64,000 nt of DNA from Flavobacterium rakeshii (GTDB lineage Bacteria; Bacteroidota; Bacteroidia; Flavobacteriales; Flavobacteriaceae): the NCBI RefSeq assembly GCF_009741375.1, contig NZ_WOWP01000054.1, positions 120,945 through 184,944 of the forward strand, read 5' to 3'. Of the stretch, positions 63,216 to 64,000 are shown one piece after another (position 1 is the stretch's first letter; every line of letters begins with the position of its first letter). A program made the position numbers and the translations under genes. The notes beneath the pieces are model-generated. The model searched no databases and was not told the origin of the DNA. It saw only the letters and a program-made list of their open reading frames with translations.

Positions 63216-64000
63216 ATGAAGAAATTATACCTGTCAGCGCTCCTGGCGCTGTGCGGTCTGGCAGACATGTCTGCCCAGCAGGATCCGCACTACACGCAGT
63301 ACATGTATAACATGAACGTGATCAACCCTGCCTATGCAGGTTCAAAGGAGAACTTATCCTTTGGGCTATTATACCGCAAACAGTGGGTTGACATTGAGGA
63401 TGCGCCAACCACGGCGACCTTTTCGGGCAGCAGCCCTGTGGGCAAGAACGTAGGATTGGGACTATCGGTAATCAATGATGAGATAGGTCCTGTAAAAGAA
63501 ACTAACGTGTATGCCGACTTTTCCTATACACTTAATTTGGGCGGGGAGCACCGTTTAGCCTTAGGACTTAAGGCCGGTACAACCTTCCACGATGTAGGCC
63601 TTTTCAGTGAGATTGGTAACGGTAACGTACCTACACCCGGAGACCCTGCTTTCAGTGAAAACGTAAACAATACCTATTTCAATATAGGAGCAGGATTCTT
63701 CTACTACACCCAGAAGTACTACCTTGCTTTTTCGGTACCGAATATGCTGAACAGCAAACACCTTGATTATAATTCTACTAATCAACAGTTCGGGTCAGAG
63801 GTGCAACACTACTTCCTAACGGGGGGTTATGTATTCCAGTTATCAGAAAATGTAAAGCTAAAGCCATCGTTTATGCTTAAATCAGCCTTTGATGTATCCC
63901 CATCAATTGACGGATCGTTAAACGCCTTGTTCTTTGAGCGCTTTGAGATAGGAGCTACCTACAGGATAGATGACTCATTTGGCGGTATGGTAAACTACAG
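63216..64000 (+). CDS. PorP/SprF-family T9SS membrane protein, partial (C-terminus beyond window)
   Basis: The first 261 residues are visible and the frame is open to the edge. A signal peptide (cleavage near MSAQ, residue ~21) is followed by QDPHYTQYMYNMNVINPAYAGS, the diagnostic PorP/SprF start, then the barrel strands LGLSVINDEIGP and HRLALGLKAGT. Members form outer-membrane channels associated with T9SS and with gliding or adhesin proteins. The first ~60 codons are noticeably GC-richer than the rest of the window. The complete length is usually about 300. Confidence 0.92.
   Translation, partial: MKKLYLSALLALCGLADMSAQQDPHYTQYMYNMNVINPAYAGSKENLSFGLLYRKQWVDIEDAPTTATFSGSSPVGKNVGLGLSVINDEIGPVKETNVYADFSYTLNLGGEHRLALGLKAGTTFHDVGLFSEIGNGNVPTPGDPAFSENVNNTYFNIGAGFFYYTQKYYLAFSVPNMLNSKHLDYNSTNQQFGSEVQHYFLTGGYVFQLSENVKLKPSFMLKSAFDVSPSIDGSLNALFFERFEIGATYRIDDSFGGMVNY

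Overview
The window looks like the chromosome of a member of the Flavobacteriaceae (phylum Bacteroidota), most likely Flavobacterium or a close relative. The evidence is an AT-rich genome, several proteins with type IX secretion (T9SS) C-terminal sorting domains, a PorP/SprF-family protein, a short NuoG, promoters of the Bacteroidota type (TAnnTTTG at -7, TTTG or TTG near -33), and almost no Shine-Dalgarno sequences. I see no rRNA, CRISPR array, insertion sequence or phage. The window is mostly core chromosome with small accessory patches.

Left part (1-12,090): a WGR-domain protein cut by the left edge; two small exported proteins; a YoaK-like membrane protein; tRNA-Ser(GGA); a minus-strand run tatD / acyltransferase / ansA; a retropepsin-like protease; two T9SS-sorted surface proteins whose 3' ends are near-identical repeats; and a small lipoprotein.

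12,090-26,460: the 2-oxoglutarate dehydrogenase genes E1 and E2 (minus), an outer-membrane-type protein, a zinc-ribbon membrane protein, a polyprenyl diphosphate synthase with a small partner, then two TetR regulators followed by a tripartite RND efflux operon (TolC, adaptor, 1152-residue permease). Both TetR genes carry promoter-overlapping inverted repeats that look like operators.

26,460-35,640: a probable iron-uptake cassette (siderophore-type TonB receptor, DUF4198 protein, PepSY membrane protein) with an operator-like repeat upstream, a MORN/YwqK-like protein, an exported protein of unknown function, aspS and a cold-shock protein.

35,860-48,870: a complete 14-gene NADH:quinone oxidoreductase operon, nuoA to nuoN in order, with a NuoG that lacks most of the molybdopterin-type domain.

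48,870-64,000: a short-chain dehydrogenase, a umuC-umuD pair in reversed order behind an operator-like palindrome, tRNA-Leu(CAA), prs, rplY, pth, a lipoprotein, a secreted T9SS zinc metalloprotease, ribF translationally coupled to a vitamin K-dependent gamma-carboxylase homologue, a small membrane protein, bioB behind a perfect inverted repeat, a TPR/HTH membrane regulator, and a PorP/SprF gene cut by the right edge.

The observations most worth a second look are the gamma-carboxylase homologue with its family residues intact, the bioB and umuC promoter palindromes, the duplicated T9SS tail, and the extra helices in the RND permease. Function calls come from reading motifs by eye; no database search was run.
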